A stretch of DNA of 64,000 nucleotides from Salinisphaera sp040361255. GTDB taxonomy: Bacteria > Pseudomonadota > Gammaproteobacteria > Nevskiales > Salinisphaeraceae. Shown here piece after piece: positions 8,114-16,488 of this stretch (the first letter of the stretch is position 1; each line of letters starts with the position of its first letter). The stretch lies in assembly GCF_040361255.1 (NCBI RefSeq), contig NZ_APNG01000008.1:62001-126000 (forward strand), in the 5' to 3' direction. The notes beneath the pieces were generated by a model. That model was not told where the DNA came from and ran no database searches. It was given only the letters and a program-made list of their open reading frames with translations. A program made the position numbers and the translations under genes.

Positions 8114-9328
8114 ATGGCAAGCAAGTTCATGAACTGGGTCGATGCCCGGTTCCCGGCGACCCAGCTGTGGAACGAACACATCGGCCAGTACTACGCTCCG
8201 AAGAACTTCAACGTCTGGTACTACTTCGGCTCGCTGGCCATGCTGGTGCTGGCCAACCAGCTGATCACCGGCATCTGGCTGGCGATGTTCTACAAGCCGT
8301 CCGCTGCCGCTGCCTTCGGCTCGGTTGCCTACATCATGCGCGATGTGGAGTGGGGCTGGCTGATCCGCTACATGCATTCCACGGGTGCATCGTTCTTCTT
8401 TATCGTCGTCTATCTGCACATGTTCCGTGCCCTGCTGTACGGCTCGTACCGCAAGCCGCGTGAACTGCTGTGGATTTTCGGCTGCCTGATCTTTCTGGCG
8501 CTCATGGCCGAAGCCTTCATGGGTTACGTGCTGCCGTGGGGCAACATGTCCTATTGGGGCGCGCAGGTGATCATCTCGCTGTTCTCGGCGATTCCGGTGG
8601 TGGGCGAACAGCTCACGACCTGGATTCGCGGCGACTTCGTGATCGGCGACGCCACGCTCAACCGCTTCTTTGCCCTGCACGTCGTGGCGCTGCCGTTCGT
8701 GCTGGTTGGCCTCGTGATCGCGCATATCATGGCGCTGCATCATGTGGGTTCGAACAACCCCGACGGTATCGAGATCAAGGCCAACAAGAACGCCGACGGC
8801 CATCCGGTGGATGGCATTCCCTTCCACCCGTACTACACGGTGAAGGATCTGTTCGGTGTGGGCGTGTTCCTGATCCTGTTCTCGGGCGTAATCTTCTTCG
8901 CGCCGGAATTCGGCGGGTTCTTCCTCGAGCCGCCGAACTTCACCGAAGCCAATCCGTCGGTTACGCCGGAACATATTGCGCCGGTGTGGTACTTCACTCC
9001 GTTCTACGCGATGTTGCGTGCCGTGCCCGATAAGCTCGGTGGCGTGATCACCATGTTCGGCGCGGTGTTGATCATGTTCGTGCTGCCGTGGCTGGATCGC
9101 AGCAAGGTGAAATCGATCCGCTACAAGGGTCTGATCTTCAAGGCGATGCTGGCTGCATTCGTGGTGTCGTTCATCGTGCTGGGCTATATCGGCACCCAGG
9201 CGCCGAACCCGACGCTGACGTTGATCGCGCGGATCGCCACGATTGTCTATTTCGCGTTCTTCCTGCTGATGCCGCTCTACAGCATCATCGACAGGACCAA
9301 GCCGGTTCCGGAAAGGGTGACGGGATGA
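8114..9328 (+). CDS. petB: Cytochrome b of the bc1 complex
   Basis: 404-residue membrane cytochrome b with about eight transmembrane helices. Heme-ligand histidines are visible in MHSTGASFFFIVVYLHMFR (helix B) and ALHVVALPFVLVGLVIAHI (helix D), and the Qo-site motif occurs as PEH followed by WYFTPFYAMLRA. Full length for the non-split proteobacterial cytochrome b. It follows petA with no gap and overlaps petC by 4 bp, the standard petABC order. It houses both quinone sites of the proton-motive Q cycle. Confidence 0.97.
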   Translation: MASKFMNWVDARFPATQLWNEHIGQYYAPKNFNVWYYFGSLAMLVLANQLITGIWLAMFYKPSAAAAFGSVAYIMRDVEWGWLIRYMHSTGASFFFIVVYLHMFRALLYGSYRKPRELLWIFGCLIFLALMAEAFMGYVLPWGNMSYWGAQVIISLFSAIPVVGEQLTTWIRGDFVIGDATLNRFFALHVVALPFVLVGLVIAHIMALHHVGSNNPDGIEIKANKNADGHPVDGIPFHPYYTVKDLFGVGVFLILFSGVIFFAPEFGGFFLEPPNFTEANPSVTPEHIAPVWYFTPFYAMLRAVPDKLGGVITMFGAVLIMFVLPWLDRSKVKSIRYKGLIFKAMLAAFVVSFIVLGYIGTQAPNPTLTLIARIATIVYFAFFLLMPLYSIIDRTKPVPERVTG

Positions 9329-10077
9329 TGCGTCGGTTTTTCATTGCGCTGTTTCTGATGATGCCGCTGGCCGCATTGGCGGCAGGCGGCGAATCCGTGC
9401 CTTTCCATCATGAAACCAATCTGGGCAACCAGGCTTCGCTGCAGCGTGGCGCCAAGATGTTCATGAACTACTGCTCGGGCTGTCATTCGCTGCAATACAT
9501 GCGCTACCAGCGTATTGCCGACGATCTGGATATCCCCGAGGACGTCATGGAAAACAACCTCATGATGACCCGGGGCAAGATCCACGACACCATCCAGGGC
9601 ACCATGGATGCCGAAAGCGCGGCCGAATGGTTCGGCAAGGCGCCGCCGGATCTGTCGTTGACCGCCCGTGAGCGTGGCGCCGACTGGATCTACAGCTTTC
9701 TGCTGAGCTTCTACCTCGACGACTCGCGTCCGACCGGCGTGAATAACGTGGTGATGAGCAATACGGCCATGCCGGCGGTGCTGGCCCCCTTGCAGGGGTA
9801 TCAGGCACTCAAGCACGACGAGTCGGCTGAAGGCGGCGAAGGCGAATCGCACGGCGAAGGCCACGGTGCGCCCGAATTCGAACTGGTCCAGGAAGGCCAG
9901 CTCGACCCGGCCGAATACAAGGCCGCGGTGGGCGATCTGACCAACTTTCTGGTCTATGTTGGTGAGCCGGCCAAGCTGGTGCGTTACTCGCTCGGCTTCA
10001 AGGTGATCGTGTTCCTGCTGCTGTTCACGGCACTGGCCTATATGCTCAAGCGTGAGTTCTGGCGCGATGTGCATTGA
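9325..10077 (+). CDS. petC: Cytochrome c1
   Basis: 250-residue heme c subunit of the bc1 complex. Starting at the ATG overlapping the petB stop, residues 1-20 are a Sec signal peptide (cleavage near ALA-A), heme-binding CSGCH is at 50-54, the axial Met is probably in the SNTAMPAVLAPL region, and a C-terminal anchor (LGFKVIVFLLLFTALAYML) holds it in the membrane. An unusual Glu/Gly/His-rich insertion (ESAEGGEGESHGEGHG) lies at about 167-182 in the periplasmic domain. The first two codons are both ATG; either could initiate. Confidence 0.95.
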   Translation: MMRRFFIALFLMMPLAALAAGGESVPFHHETNLGNQASLQRGAKMFMNYCSGCHSLQYMRYQRIADDLDIPEDVMENNLMMTRGKIHDTIQGTMDAESAAEWFGKAPPDLSLTARERGADWIYSFLLSFYLDDSRPTGVNNVVMSNTAMPAVLAPLQGYQALKHDESAEGGEGESHGEGHGAPEFELVQEGQLDPAEYKAAVGDLTNFLVYVGEPAKLVRYSLGFKVIVFLLLFTALAYMLKREFWRDVH

Positions 10078-10101
10078 TACGTCGCGTGGGCGCTGCTGAG
10101 C

Positions 10102-10734
10102 ATGGCCGCTCGTAGCGCCACGATCACGCTGTACTCGCGCCCGGGCTGTGTCCACAGCCATCGGGTGCGGCTGGTGATGGCCGAAAAGGGCGTCGACAGC
10201 TACAACGTGGTCGAGCTGCGCGAGGATGAAGAGAGCGAGGATCTGCTCGAGCTCAATCCGTATAACACGGTGCCGACGCTGGTCGACCGCGAGCTGGTGG
10301 TCTACGACCCGCGTATCATTCTCGAGTATATCGACGAGCGCTATCCGCATCCGCCGCTGATGCCGGTCGACCCGGTTCTGCGGGCGCAATATCGGCTTGC
10401 CATCTTTCGTATGGAGTCCGATCTGTACGAACTTTGTGCCGATCTGGACAGCACGCCGGCAGTAGCGCGCAAGGCACGCGAGCGCATGACCGAGTTGCTC
10501 ACGACGCTGGCAGCCGATTTCTCGCCGCGCGAATATGTCGGCGAGGAGTATTCCCTGGTCGACTGTACCCTGGCGCCCATTCTATGGCGCCTGGACTACT
10601 ACGGCGTGCGTGTGCCGCAACGTCATGCCAAGACGCTGACGCGTTATGCCGAGCGCCTGTTCGCAAGGCCTGCCTTTGCGCAAAGCCTGTCCGCGCTCGA
10701 GGCGGAAATGGGCACACTTCCGGCCGCTCGCTGA
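10102..10734 (+). CDS. sspA: Stringent starvation protein A
   Basis: 210-residue glutathione-S-transferase-fold protein that binds RNA polymerase in starvation and acid-stress responses in its E. coli homologue. The thioredoxin-like N-terminal domain contains YSRPGCVHSHRVRLVMAEKG in the place of a GST active site and the NPYNTVPTLVDRELVVYD cis-Pro region; a helical GST-C domain follows. The gene lies 24 bp downstream of petC and upstream of sspB, the usual petABC-sspAB arrangement in gammaproteobacteria. Confidence 0.94.
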   Translation: MAARSATITLYSRPGCVHSHRVRLVMAEKGVDSYNVVELREDEESEDLLELNPYNTVPTLVDRELVVYDPRIILEYIDERYPHPPLMPVDPVLRAQYRLAIFRMESDLYELCADLDSTPAVARKARERMTELLTTLAADFSPREYVGEEYSLVDCTLAPILWRLDYYGVRVPQRHAKTLTRYAERLFARPAFAQSLSALEAEMGTLPAAR

Positions 10735-10859
10735 CCGCGGAAATTGGCGAGCCGGGTCGACCGAGCCGGCGTATGCGAATACGCCACTTGCGTAGACGCC
10801 CGATCTGCCCCACCTTCGAATCAGGCTATTCGTTTAGAAATTGAGTTGAGGTTGTGTTG

Positions 10860-11291
10860 ATGGCCGAACTGACGTCCCGACGGCCGTATCTGATTCGAGC
10901 GCTCTACGATTGGGTGCTCGATAACGATCTGACCCCGCATCTGCTGGTTGCCGCCGATGCCGATGGTGTCGATGTGCCGCGCCAGTTCGTGACCGAGGAG
11001 GGCAAGATTACGGTCAATATCAGCCCCGGCGCGGTGCGCGGTCTGTCACTGGAGAATGAGTTGATCAGCTTCTCGGCTCGGTTTTCCGGCCAGAGTTATA
11101 ACGTCAGTGTGCCGCCGGGTGCGGTGCTGGCGTTATACGCGCGTGAAAACGGCGAAGGCATGCTCTTCGGCGATGTCGAGAGCACGCCCACGCCGCCGGA
11201 TGGCGGCCCGGGTGGCGGTCGCGATACCGGCTCGGATGACGACGCGGGCGAAAGCAAGAACAAGCACCCGCATCTCAAGGTGGTGAAGTAG
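10860..11291 (+). CDS. sspB: ClpXP protease specificity-enhancing factor SspB
   Basis: 143-residue adaptor that delivers ssrA-tagged proteins to ClpXP. The N-terminal substrate-binding domain begins TSRRPYLIRALYDWVLDNDLTPHLLV and continues with FVTEEGKITVNISPGAVRGL. A flexible Gly/Asp-rich linker (about 105-130) leads to the short C-terminal ClpX-binding tail (HPHLKVVK), which agrees with the conserved L-R/K-V-V-K motif. The ATG at 10860 is chosen because TTGAGG lies 9 bp upstream; GTG and TTG codons just before it are too close. Confidence 0.94.
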   Translation: MAELTSRRPYLIRALYDWVLDNDLTPHLLVAADADGVDVPRQFVTEEGKITVNISPGAVRGLSLENELISFSARFSGQSYNVSVPPGAVLALYARENGEGMLFGDVESTPTPPDGGPGGGRDTGSDDDAGESKNKHPHLKVVK

Positions 11292-11305
11292 CCACCCCGC
11301 GGGGC

Positions 11306-11905
11306 TCAGCCGAGTAGATCGTCCTCGATCAGCCGGCACAGACAGTGAATGAACAACAGGTGCATTTCCTGTATGCGTGCCGTGCTGTCGGCGGCGGCGC
11401 GTAATTCGCAGTCGTCTTCGTCCAGCATTGCCGCCATGCGTCCGCCGTCGCGACCGGTGAGTGCAAGCACGTTCAGGCCCTGGGCATGGGCGGTATCGAT
11501 CGCTTCACATACGTTGGCGGAATTGCCGCTGGTGCTGATCGCCAGCAGTATGTCGCCGGGCTGGCCAAGCGCTTCCACCTGGCGCGAAAACAGCCGGTTA
11601 TAGGCGTAGTCGTTGGCGATTGCGGTCAGCGTGGAGCTTTCCGTGGTCAGGGCGATGGCCGGCAGGGCACGGCGTTCGCGTTCGAACCGGTTGATCAGTT
11701 CCGAGGAGAAATGCTGGGCGTCGCCGGCCGAACCGCCGTTGCCACAGGACAGCACCTTGTGCCCGTCGTTCAGGCAGTCGATCAGCATATCGGCGGCGCT
11801 GACGATCTGCTGGTCCGTGGCGGCGAGCGTGGCCATGTTGGCCTGCGCATTGTCGGCAAACAGTTGCGTGATCAGCTGAACGCGCGTGTCGGTATTATTC
11901 GGCAT
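11306..11905 (-). CDS. diaA: DnaA initiator-associating factor DiaA (SIS-domain protein)
   Basis: 199-residue single SIS-domain protein. Motifs SCGNGGSAGDAQHFSSELINRFE and LAISTSGNSANV match the DiaA/GmhA group. GmhA (sedoheptulose-7-P isomerase) is the main alternative; the name DiaA is preferred because the gene follows yraN and lpoA exactly as diaA (yraO) does in E. coli. DiaA tetramers help load DnaA at oriC. Its start overlaps the yraN stop by 11 bp, and it converges with sspB with a 14-bp gap. Confidence 0.86.
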   Translation of the reverse strand: MPNNTDTRVQLITQLFADNAQANMATLAATDQQIVSAADMLIDCLNDGHKVLSCGNGGSAGDAQHFSSELINRFERERRALPAIALTTESSTLTAIANDYAYNRLFSRQVEALGQPGDILLAISTSGNSANVCEAIDTAHAQGLNVLALTGRDGGRMAAMLDEDDCELRAAADSTARIQEMHLLFIHCLCRLIEDDLLG

Positions 11906-12254
11906 AGAAAGCGTTCTCTATCCAGTCGAGTTCATTGTTCGCATTCACGCCGACCACATCGAAACGGATGGTGGCCTGCGCATAGCGCGGATATTGCACC
12001 AGAAAATGGCGGGCGGCACGCACGATACGCTGTTGCTTGCTGCGGGTGACGCTGCCCGCGGCGCCGCCATAATCGCTACGTGCGCGATAGCGCACTTCCA
12101 CGATCACCAGCATGCCCTTGGCGTCGTAGACCAGATCGAGTTCGCCGCCGCGTACGTTGTAGTTGCGTGCGATACGCTTCCAGCCGCGCTTGCGCGCGGC
12201 CCGGTCGACACGGTCCTCGGCCTCGTGGCCGGTGTCCAGGGTGTTGCCAGGCAC
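11895..12254 (-). CDS. yraN: UPF0102 family protein YraN
   Basis: 119-residue protein of the conserved UPF0102 family, a predicted endonuclease-like fold. The restriction-endonuclease-type core is visible: E11 in the first helix, ARNYNVRGGELDLVY, and the VIVEVRYRAR strand (E-X-K-like site, here E-V-R). In E. coli the third residue of this motif is Lys in many homologues, so Arg may be a variation. Biochemical role is not established. Located between lpoA and diaA as in enterobacteria. Confidence 0.9.
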   Translation of the reverse strand: MPGNTLDTGHEAEDRVDRAARKRGWKRIARNYNVRGGELDLVYDAKGMLVIVEVRYRARSDYGGAAGSVTRSKQQRIVRAARHFLVQYPRYAQATIRFDVVGVNANNELDWIENAFYAE

Positions 12255-12340
12255 AGTGCTTGGCTAGCCTCGCGGCGGGTTCGGCCACAGGCCGACGGCG
12301 CGCTGCGACGATGCGCGCGCAGCCGACCCGGTCGATTGCG

Positions 12341-14251
12341 CTAGCGCGCCCACGGATCCTGGCTGTTGGAGGTCGCCTGGTCGTTACGTGCATCGTTGAT
12401 GGACGGCATGGCCATGAGCTGCGGTTCGCCGTCGCGGAATACCGCCCAGGCGAGATAGCGTCGGATCGTGCCGTCGGGATTGACCTTGAGCACGCCGCTC
12501 ATGCCCTCGAACAGATCGTTTGGCTGCAGGCCCTGTTCCGCGATGCGATCGGTTAGCTTCCAGGCATCCATGCCCATCGCGAACAGCCGCTTGTAGTGCT
12601 TGGCGGTGGCGCCGTACGCCTGTTCGGCTTCGCCGCGACGCGTGTCCAGAAAATCGCCTTCGCCGACGACCCAGGGCATATCGACGAATTCCACCCCATT
12701 GAGATCGATATCGTTGCCGGGATCGGGGGTGCCGGTATAGGCATGCGAGGTGGTGACCATGGGCAGCCTGCGGGCGCGGTAGAAGCGCAGCTGGCTGCGG
12801 ATCAGGCGCGCCTGGTCCGGCTGGCCGGCCACGAAGATGAAATCGGCGCCGCCGCCGCTGCGAGAACTCTGCAGCAGGCGCTGGATGGGGTCGCGGTGGT
12901 CAGGCTCGCTGGGCTCATAGGTGGCCTGATCGACGATCTGGCCGCCACGGCTTTCGAATGCTTCACGAAACGCGGTGAATACACGACGGCCCCAGTCGCC
13001 GCTGGGCACCAGTGCCAGCGCACGGCGGCGGCCCTTGTCGGCTGTTTGGCGCGCGACCTCGCGGGCCTCGTCTTCGGGCGCGAGCGCGAACTGGTAGAAG
13101 CCGGCACGGGTGTTGGGCGTGTCGCTGTAGTTCAGGCCAATGGTCGGGATGGGGCTGTTCAGCCGTGCCATTTCGGCGACCTTCGGCTTGTCCAGCGGGC
13201 CCACGAGGATTCCTACGCGATCACTTTGTGCACGACGCAACAGCTCGTCGGCGCTCATCGTGTTGGTGTCGTAGATGATCGGACGTGACGGCGCGCTGCT
13301 GTCGTGTTCGTAGGCGAACAGGAAACCGTCGCGAATGGCCTCGGCAGCATTGGCGAACTGACCGGTCAGGGGCAGGGCCAGGGCGACGGTGTCGCTTTGC
13401 GGGCGCGGAGCCTGGCCGAAACGCTGGCCGGGGCGGTTACGCTCGACCGGCGACGTGCGCGGCCGGTAATCGAAGCGCTCGCGTAGTACGGCGCGGGTGG
13501 CCGGATGCTGCGGGAAGCGTTCCTCCCAGGCTGCCAGCGCGCGGTCACGTTCGTTGCGGCTGTTCCAGCGCCGCTGGCCGATCTCGGCCAGCGCCAGCCA
13601 GCCGACGGTGGTCTTGTCGGCGTTTTGCGCGGCCGGGCTTTGCGGCCCCTGGCCGGCGGCGATGGCATCCAGCGACTTGCTGTAGATCGCGTCGTCGTTA
13701 CCGCGCAGCATGCGGTCGTCGACCAGCCACACGCCACGTTGCACCAGCGCGTTGATACCGGCGATCAGGTCGTTCTGTTGGAAGTAGAGCTGGGCGCGTT
13801 TTTCCCAGACCCGTTCGGCGACCGCCGGCGGGGTGCCGCTACTCGGGGGCGGCAACTGTTCGAGCGCGGACGCGGGCGGCGTACCCACCAGATTGACTTC
13901 GCGCCGGGCCAGTTCGTAGCGGGCGCGTTCGAGGTCGTTGAGTGTGGACGGCGGAAAGCTCGACAGGATCTGCTTGGCCATCTGCGCATCGCCCGCCTGG
14001 GCGGCCGCCAGGCCGGCTTCGAAGCGCAACTGGCGCGAGCGATCCGGGTTGGATTCGCTGGCCGAGGCCTGGGCATACAGCTGGGCCGCACGAGCATAGT
14101 CGCCCTGCGCGATCGCCTGTTCGGGGCTGGTCGCCGGCGCGGCGCTGTCGCGGCTCTGGGCATCGCGCAGTTGCTGTGCGCAACCGGCCATCGTCAGGGC
14201 AAACAGCAACAGGGCCAGTACGCCCAGCGATGGCTTTTTATAGATCGTCAT
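12341..14251 (-). CDS. lpoA: Penicillin-binding protein activator LpoA
   Basis: 636-residue outer-membrane lipoprotein that activates PBP1A in E. coli. The ATG at 14251 gives MTIYKKPS followed by a hydrophobic stretch and the lipobox MAGC (Cys about 23), so this start is required for lipoprotein processing. The N-terminal third is TPR-like helical (AQGDYARAAQLYAQA), and residues about 265-620 are a periplasmic-binding-protein-like LppC domain (DTVALALPLTGQFANAAEAIRDGF; GPLDKPKVAEMARLN). The open frame extends far upstream to 14614 but that part overlaps rsmI. Divergent from rsmI, as in E. coli. Confidence 0.92.
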   Translation of the reverse strand: MTIYKKPSLGVLALLLFALTMAGCAQQLRDAQSRDSAAPATSPEQAIAQGDYARAAQLYAQASASESNPDRSRQLRFEAGLAAAQAGDAQMAKQILSSFPPSTLNDLERARYELARREVNLVGTPPASALEQLPPPSSGTPPAVAERVWEKRAQLYFQQNDLIAGINALVQRGVWLVDDRMLRGNDDAIYSKSLDAIAAGQGPQSPAAQNADKTTVGWLALAEIGQRRWNSRNERDRALAAWEERFPQHPATRAVLRERFDYRPRTSPVERNRPGQRFGQAPRPQSDTVALALPLTGQFANAAEAIRDGFLFAYEHDSSAPSRPIIYDTNTMSADELLRRAQSDRVGILVGPLDKPKVAEMARLNSPIPTIGLNYSDTPNTRAGFYQFALAPEDEAREVARQTADKGRRRALALVPSGDWGRRVFTAFREAFESRGGQIVDQATYEPSEPDHRDPIQRLLQSSRSGGGADFIFVAGQPDQARLIRSQLRFYRARRLPMVTTSHAYTGTPDPGNDIDLNGVEFVDMPWVVGEGDFLDTRRGEAEQAYGATAKHYKRLFAMGMDAWKLTDRIAEQGLQPNDLFEGMSGVLKVNPDGTIRRYLAWAVFRDGEPQLMAMPSINDARNDQATSNSQDPWAR

Positions 14252-14348
14252 AATGTTGGAACTCCCGGGTGTGCGCGCCAGATCCCCCCAGGCGCGCGAG
14301 TATGACCGGCATAATATCAGCGCCATCCCTCTACGTCGTGAAACGACC

Positions 14349-15200
14349 ATGCAATCGATGCCTGCCGCGCTCTGGATCGTGGCCACACCGATCGGCAACC
14401 TGGGCGATTTCAGTGATCGCGCCCGCCGTACGCTGGCCGATGTGGCCTTGATCGCTGCCGAGGATACGCGCCATAGCGCGCGTCTGACCCGCCATCTGGG
14501 TATTGATACGCCGATGGTGTCGCTGCACGAACACAATGAACACGCGCGCGTCGAGCGTATTCTCGAAAGCCTGGCCGCAGGCGAGTCGGTCGCGCTGATC
14601 AGCGATGCTGGCACGCCGCTGATCAGCGACCCCGGCTATACGCTGGTGGGTGCGGTACGCGCGGCCGGTTATCCGGTGCTGGCCGTGCCCGGCGCCTGTG
14701 CCGCGATCGCCGCACTGTCGGTGGCCGGGCTGCCCAGCGATCGTTTCGTGTTCGAAGGCTTCCTGCCGGCCAAGGCCACGGCACGCCAGGCACGGCTCGG
14801 CGAGCTCGCCGACGAAACCCGGACGCTCATATGCTACGAGTCCAGCCATCGTATCGAGCGCTGTGTACTCGATATCGCCGCGGTATTCGGTGCCACGCGC
14901 CGTATCGGTCTGTGCCGTGAACTGAGCAAGCTGCACGAGCAAAGCGTCGTGCTCGATGCCGAGGCGCTGGGGCAGTGGCTGGCCGAGGACGACAATCGCC
15001 GGCGCGGTGAATTCGTGCTGGTGATCGAAGGCGGACCTCTCCAACGGCGGGATGGCGCCGAGATCGCACTCGACGATCTGCTCGGCGAATTGTTGGCACT
15101 CACCGGCACCAAGCAGGCGGCCAAGGCGGCCGCGCGCCTGACCGGCGCGGCCACCAACGACATTTATGCCCGGGCACTGGCGCTTACGGCTGCCGATTGA
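14349..15200 (+). CDS. rsmI: 16S rRNA (cytidine1402-2'-O)-methyltransferase RsmI
   Basis: 283-residue SAM-dependent methyltransferase of the tetrapyrrole-methylase fold, acting on C1402 of 16S rRNA. The N-terminal WIVATPIGNLGDFSDRA motif, the AAEDTRHSARL segment, ALISDAGTPLISDPGY and VPGACAAIAALSVAGL are characteristic. The ATG at 14349 places WIVATPIGNL near the N-terminus as in homologues; an in-frame extension to 14253 lacks support. Divergent from lpoA with about 97 bp between them, and directly upstream of the RNase P RNA. Confidence 0.95.
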   Translation: MQSMPAALWIVATPIGNLGDFSDRARRTLADVALIAAEDTRHSARLTRHLGIDTPMVSLHEHNEHARVERILESLAAGESVALISDAGTPLISDPGYTLVGAVRAAGYPVLAVPGACAAIAALSVAGLPSDRFVFEGFLPAKATARQARLGELADETRTLICYESSHRIERCVLDIAAVFGATRRIGLCRELSKLHEQSVVLDAEALGQWLAEDDNRRRGEFVLVIEGGPLQRRDGAEIALDDLLGELLALTGTKQAAKAAARLTGAATNDIYARALALTAAD

Positions 15201-15225
15201 TGCACCGCAGCGTAGCCACGGGTGC

Positions 15226-15231
15226 TAGAAT
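15226..15231 (+). promoter_or_regulatory. rnpB: Putative -10 element of rnpB
   Basis: TAGAAT lies about 9 bp before the predicted 5' end of the RNase P RNA. The corresponding -35 is poor. The position right after the rsmI stop suggests the RNA gene has its own promoter. Confidence 0.5.
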
Positions 15232-15239
15232 TCGCCCTC

Positions 15240-15590
<351 letters not shown>

Positions 15591-15886
15591 CCTCTTTTCT
15601 GATATCCGACGATGTCTGCCAGTCGACGGTTTGCGCCAAGCATGGGCTCACGCCCCACCTGCGCAAATCGCGCGCCGGTTTGCGCACGCCACCTATCCCC
15701 CGTTCGTCAATTTTTATGGCATTACAAGGGCCGGCGGGCCCTGTCGGCTCATAAAATCGTCGAGCTAGAACCGCTAAAACCCTAAAAAACAAAACAAAAT
15801 AAGAACCGCGATTTTCGTCCCAAATCGGGCTGGGAAGGCGTCAGAAAGCACTGTTTTGCTGGGTTTTTTTGCCATCCGCTGTTTGC
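15591..15886. other. Non-coding gap between rnpB and the mraZ promoter
   Basis: About 300 bases with no credible gene. It begins with a short T-rich tail after the RNase P RNA (cctcttttctg), has a small perfect hairpin (AGGGCC-ggcg-GGCCCT, 15727-15742), an unusually A-rich run (about 15773-15800), and a T7 run at about 15864-15870 preceded by AGCA/TGCT arms that could be a weak terminator. Base composition is clearly more AT-rich than the flanking genes. Confidence 0.6.
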
Positions 15887-15916
15887 TTGACACCCGAAAG
15901 CGGCGCTGCCTATAGT
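15887..15916 (+). promoter_or_regulatory. Predicted sigma70 promoter of the dcw cluster (Pmra)
   Basis: TTGACA at 15887-15892 and TATAGT at 15911-15916 with an 18-bp spacer form the best consensus promoter in the window. It stands about 60 bp before the mraZ GTG and immediately ahead of the repeated MraZ-like boxes, matching the position of the mra promoter in E. coli. Confidence 0.85.
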
Positions 15917-15950
15917 GGCGCCGAGGGGTAGGAAGTGGGGCAAAGTGGTT
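15915..15950 (+). promoter_or_regulatory. Putative MraZ operator: four boxes at exact 10-bp spacing
   Basis: G-rich boxes GTGGCG (15915), GGGGTA (15925), GTGGGG (15935) and GTGGTT (15945) recur every 10 bp, one DNA turn. MraZ is known to bind direct TGGGN-type repeats separated by 5 bp in front of its own gene, and the position overlapping the -10 end and initial transcribed region fits autorepression. Box degeneracy is notable: only the third box has the full GTGGG core. Confidence 0.75.
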
Positions 15951-15974
15951 CAACGGCGATAATGAGGCCGCAGC

Positions 15975-16436
15975 GTGTTCAAGGGGTCGCATCCGGTCAC
16001 TATCGATGCCAAGGGTCGTATTGCGATCCCGGCGTCGTATCGCCAGTCGTTGGTCGACGACTGCGCGGGCCGGCTTGTCGTGACCCAGCATTGGGATGGC
16101 TGCCTGCTGATCTACCCGTTGTCCGAATTTCAGACATTTGAGAACAAGCTGCTGGCGAAAGGCGGGCTCGATCCGAAGGTGAGAAATATCCAGCGTTTTC
16201 TGATTGGCAACGCGCGCGATGTCGACATGGACAAGCAGGGCCGCCTGTTGCTGCCGTCGAATCTGCGCGCCTATGCGCAATTGGAATCCAAGGCCGTGCT
16301 TTCGGGCATGGGCAATCTCTTCGAGCTGTGGGACGAAGCCACCTATCAGGCGCGTTCGGCCGATATCGCTGCCCAGTTGGCACAGGACGCCGCCAGTGGC
16401 GAGCTGCCTGATGTGCTGATGGACCTGAGCCTGTGA
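15975..16436 (+). CDS. mraZ: Transcriptional regulator MraZ
   Basis: 153-residue DNA-binding protein built of two SpoVT-AbrB-like swapped-hairpin repeats, marked by DAKGRIAIPASYR (about 11-23) and DKQGRLLLPSNLR (about 85-97). It represses the dcw operon in E. coli. Translation probably starts at the GTG at 15975, with TGAGG 7 bp upstream; MFKGSHPVTIDAKGR is the family's usual N-terminus. First gene of the division/cell-wall cluster. Confidence 0.96.
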   Translation: MFKGSHPVTIDAKGRIAIPASYRQSLVDDCAGRLVVTQHWDGCLLIYPLSEFQTFENKLLAKGGLDPKVRNIQRFLIGNARDVDMDKQGRLLLPSNLRAYAQLESKAVLSGMGNLFELWDEATYQARSADIAAQLAQDAASGELPDVLMDLSL

Positions 16437-16488
16437 CCCCCTTCATCAAACATCGCCGTTCATAAAAGCCATGAGGATCGCTGCCCAC

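Noticed and set aside
7508..8974. 488-codon minus-strand frame over petA and petB
   Set aside because: Complete overlap with bc1 subunits with intact metal sites; composition (HDQ-rich, no motif) is that of an antisense shadow.
11306..11905. GmhA (phosphoheptose isomerase) for the SIS protein
   Set aside because: Motifs fit both, but the yraN-lpoA-rsmI context matches DiaA.
14252..14614. 121-codon N-terminal extension of lpoA
   Set aside because: It would overlap the start of rsmI and remove the lipoprotein signal from the N-terminus; the ATG at 14251 gives a proper lipobox.
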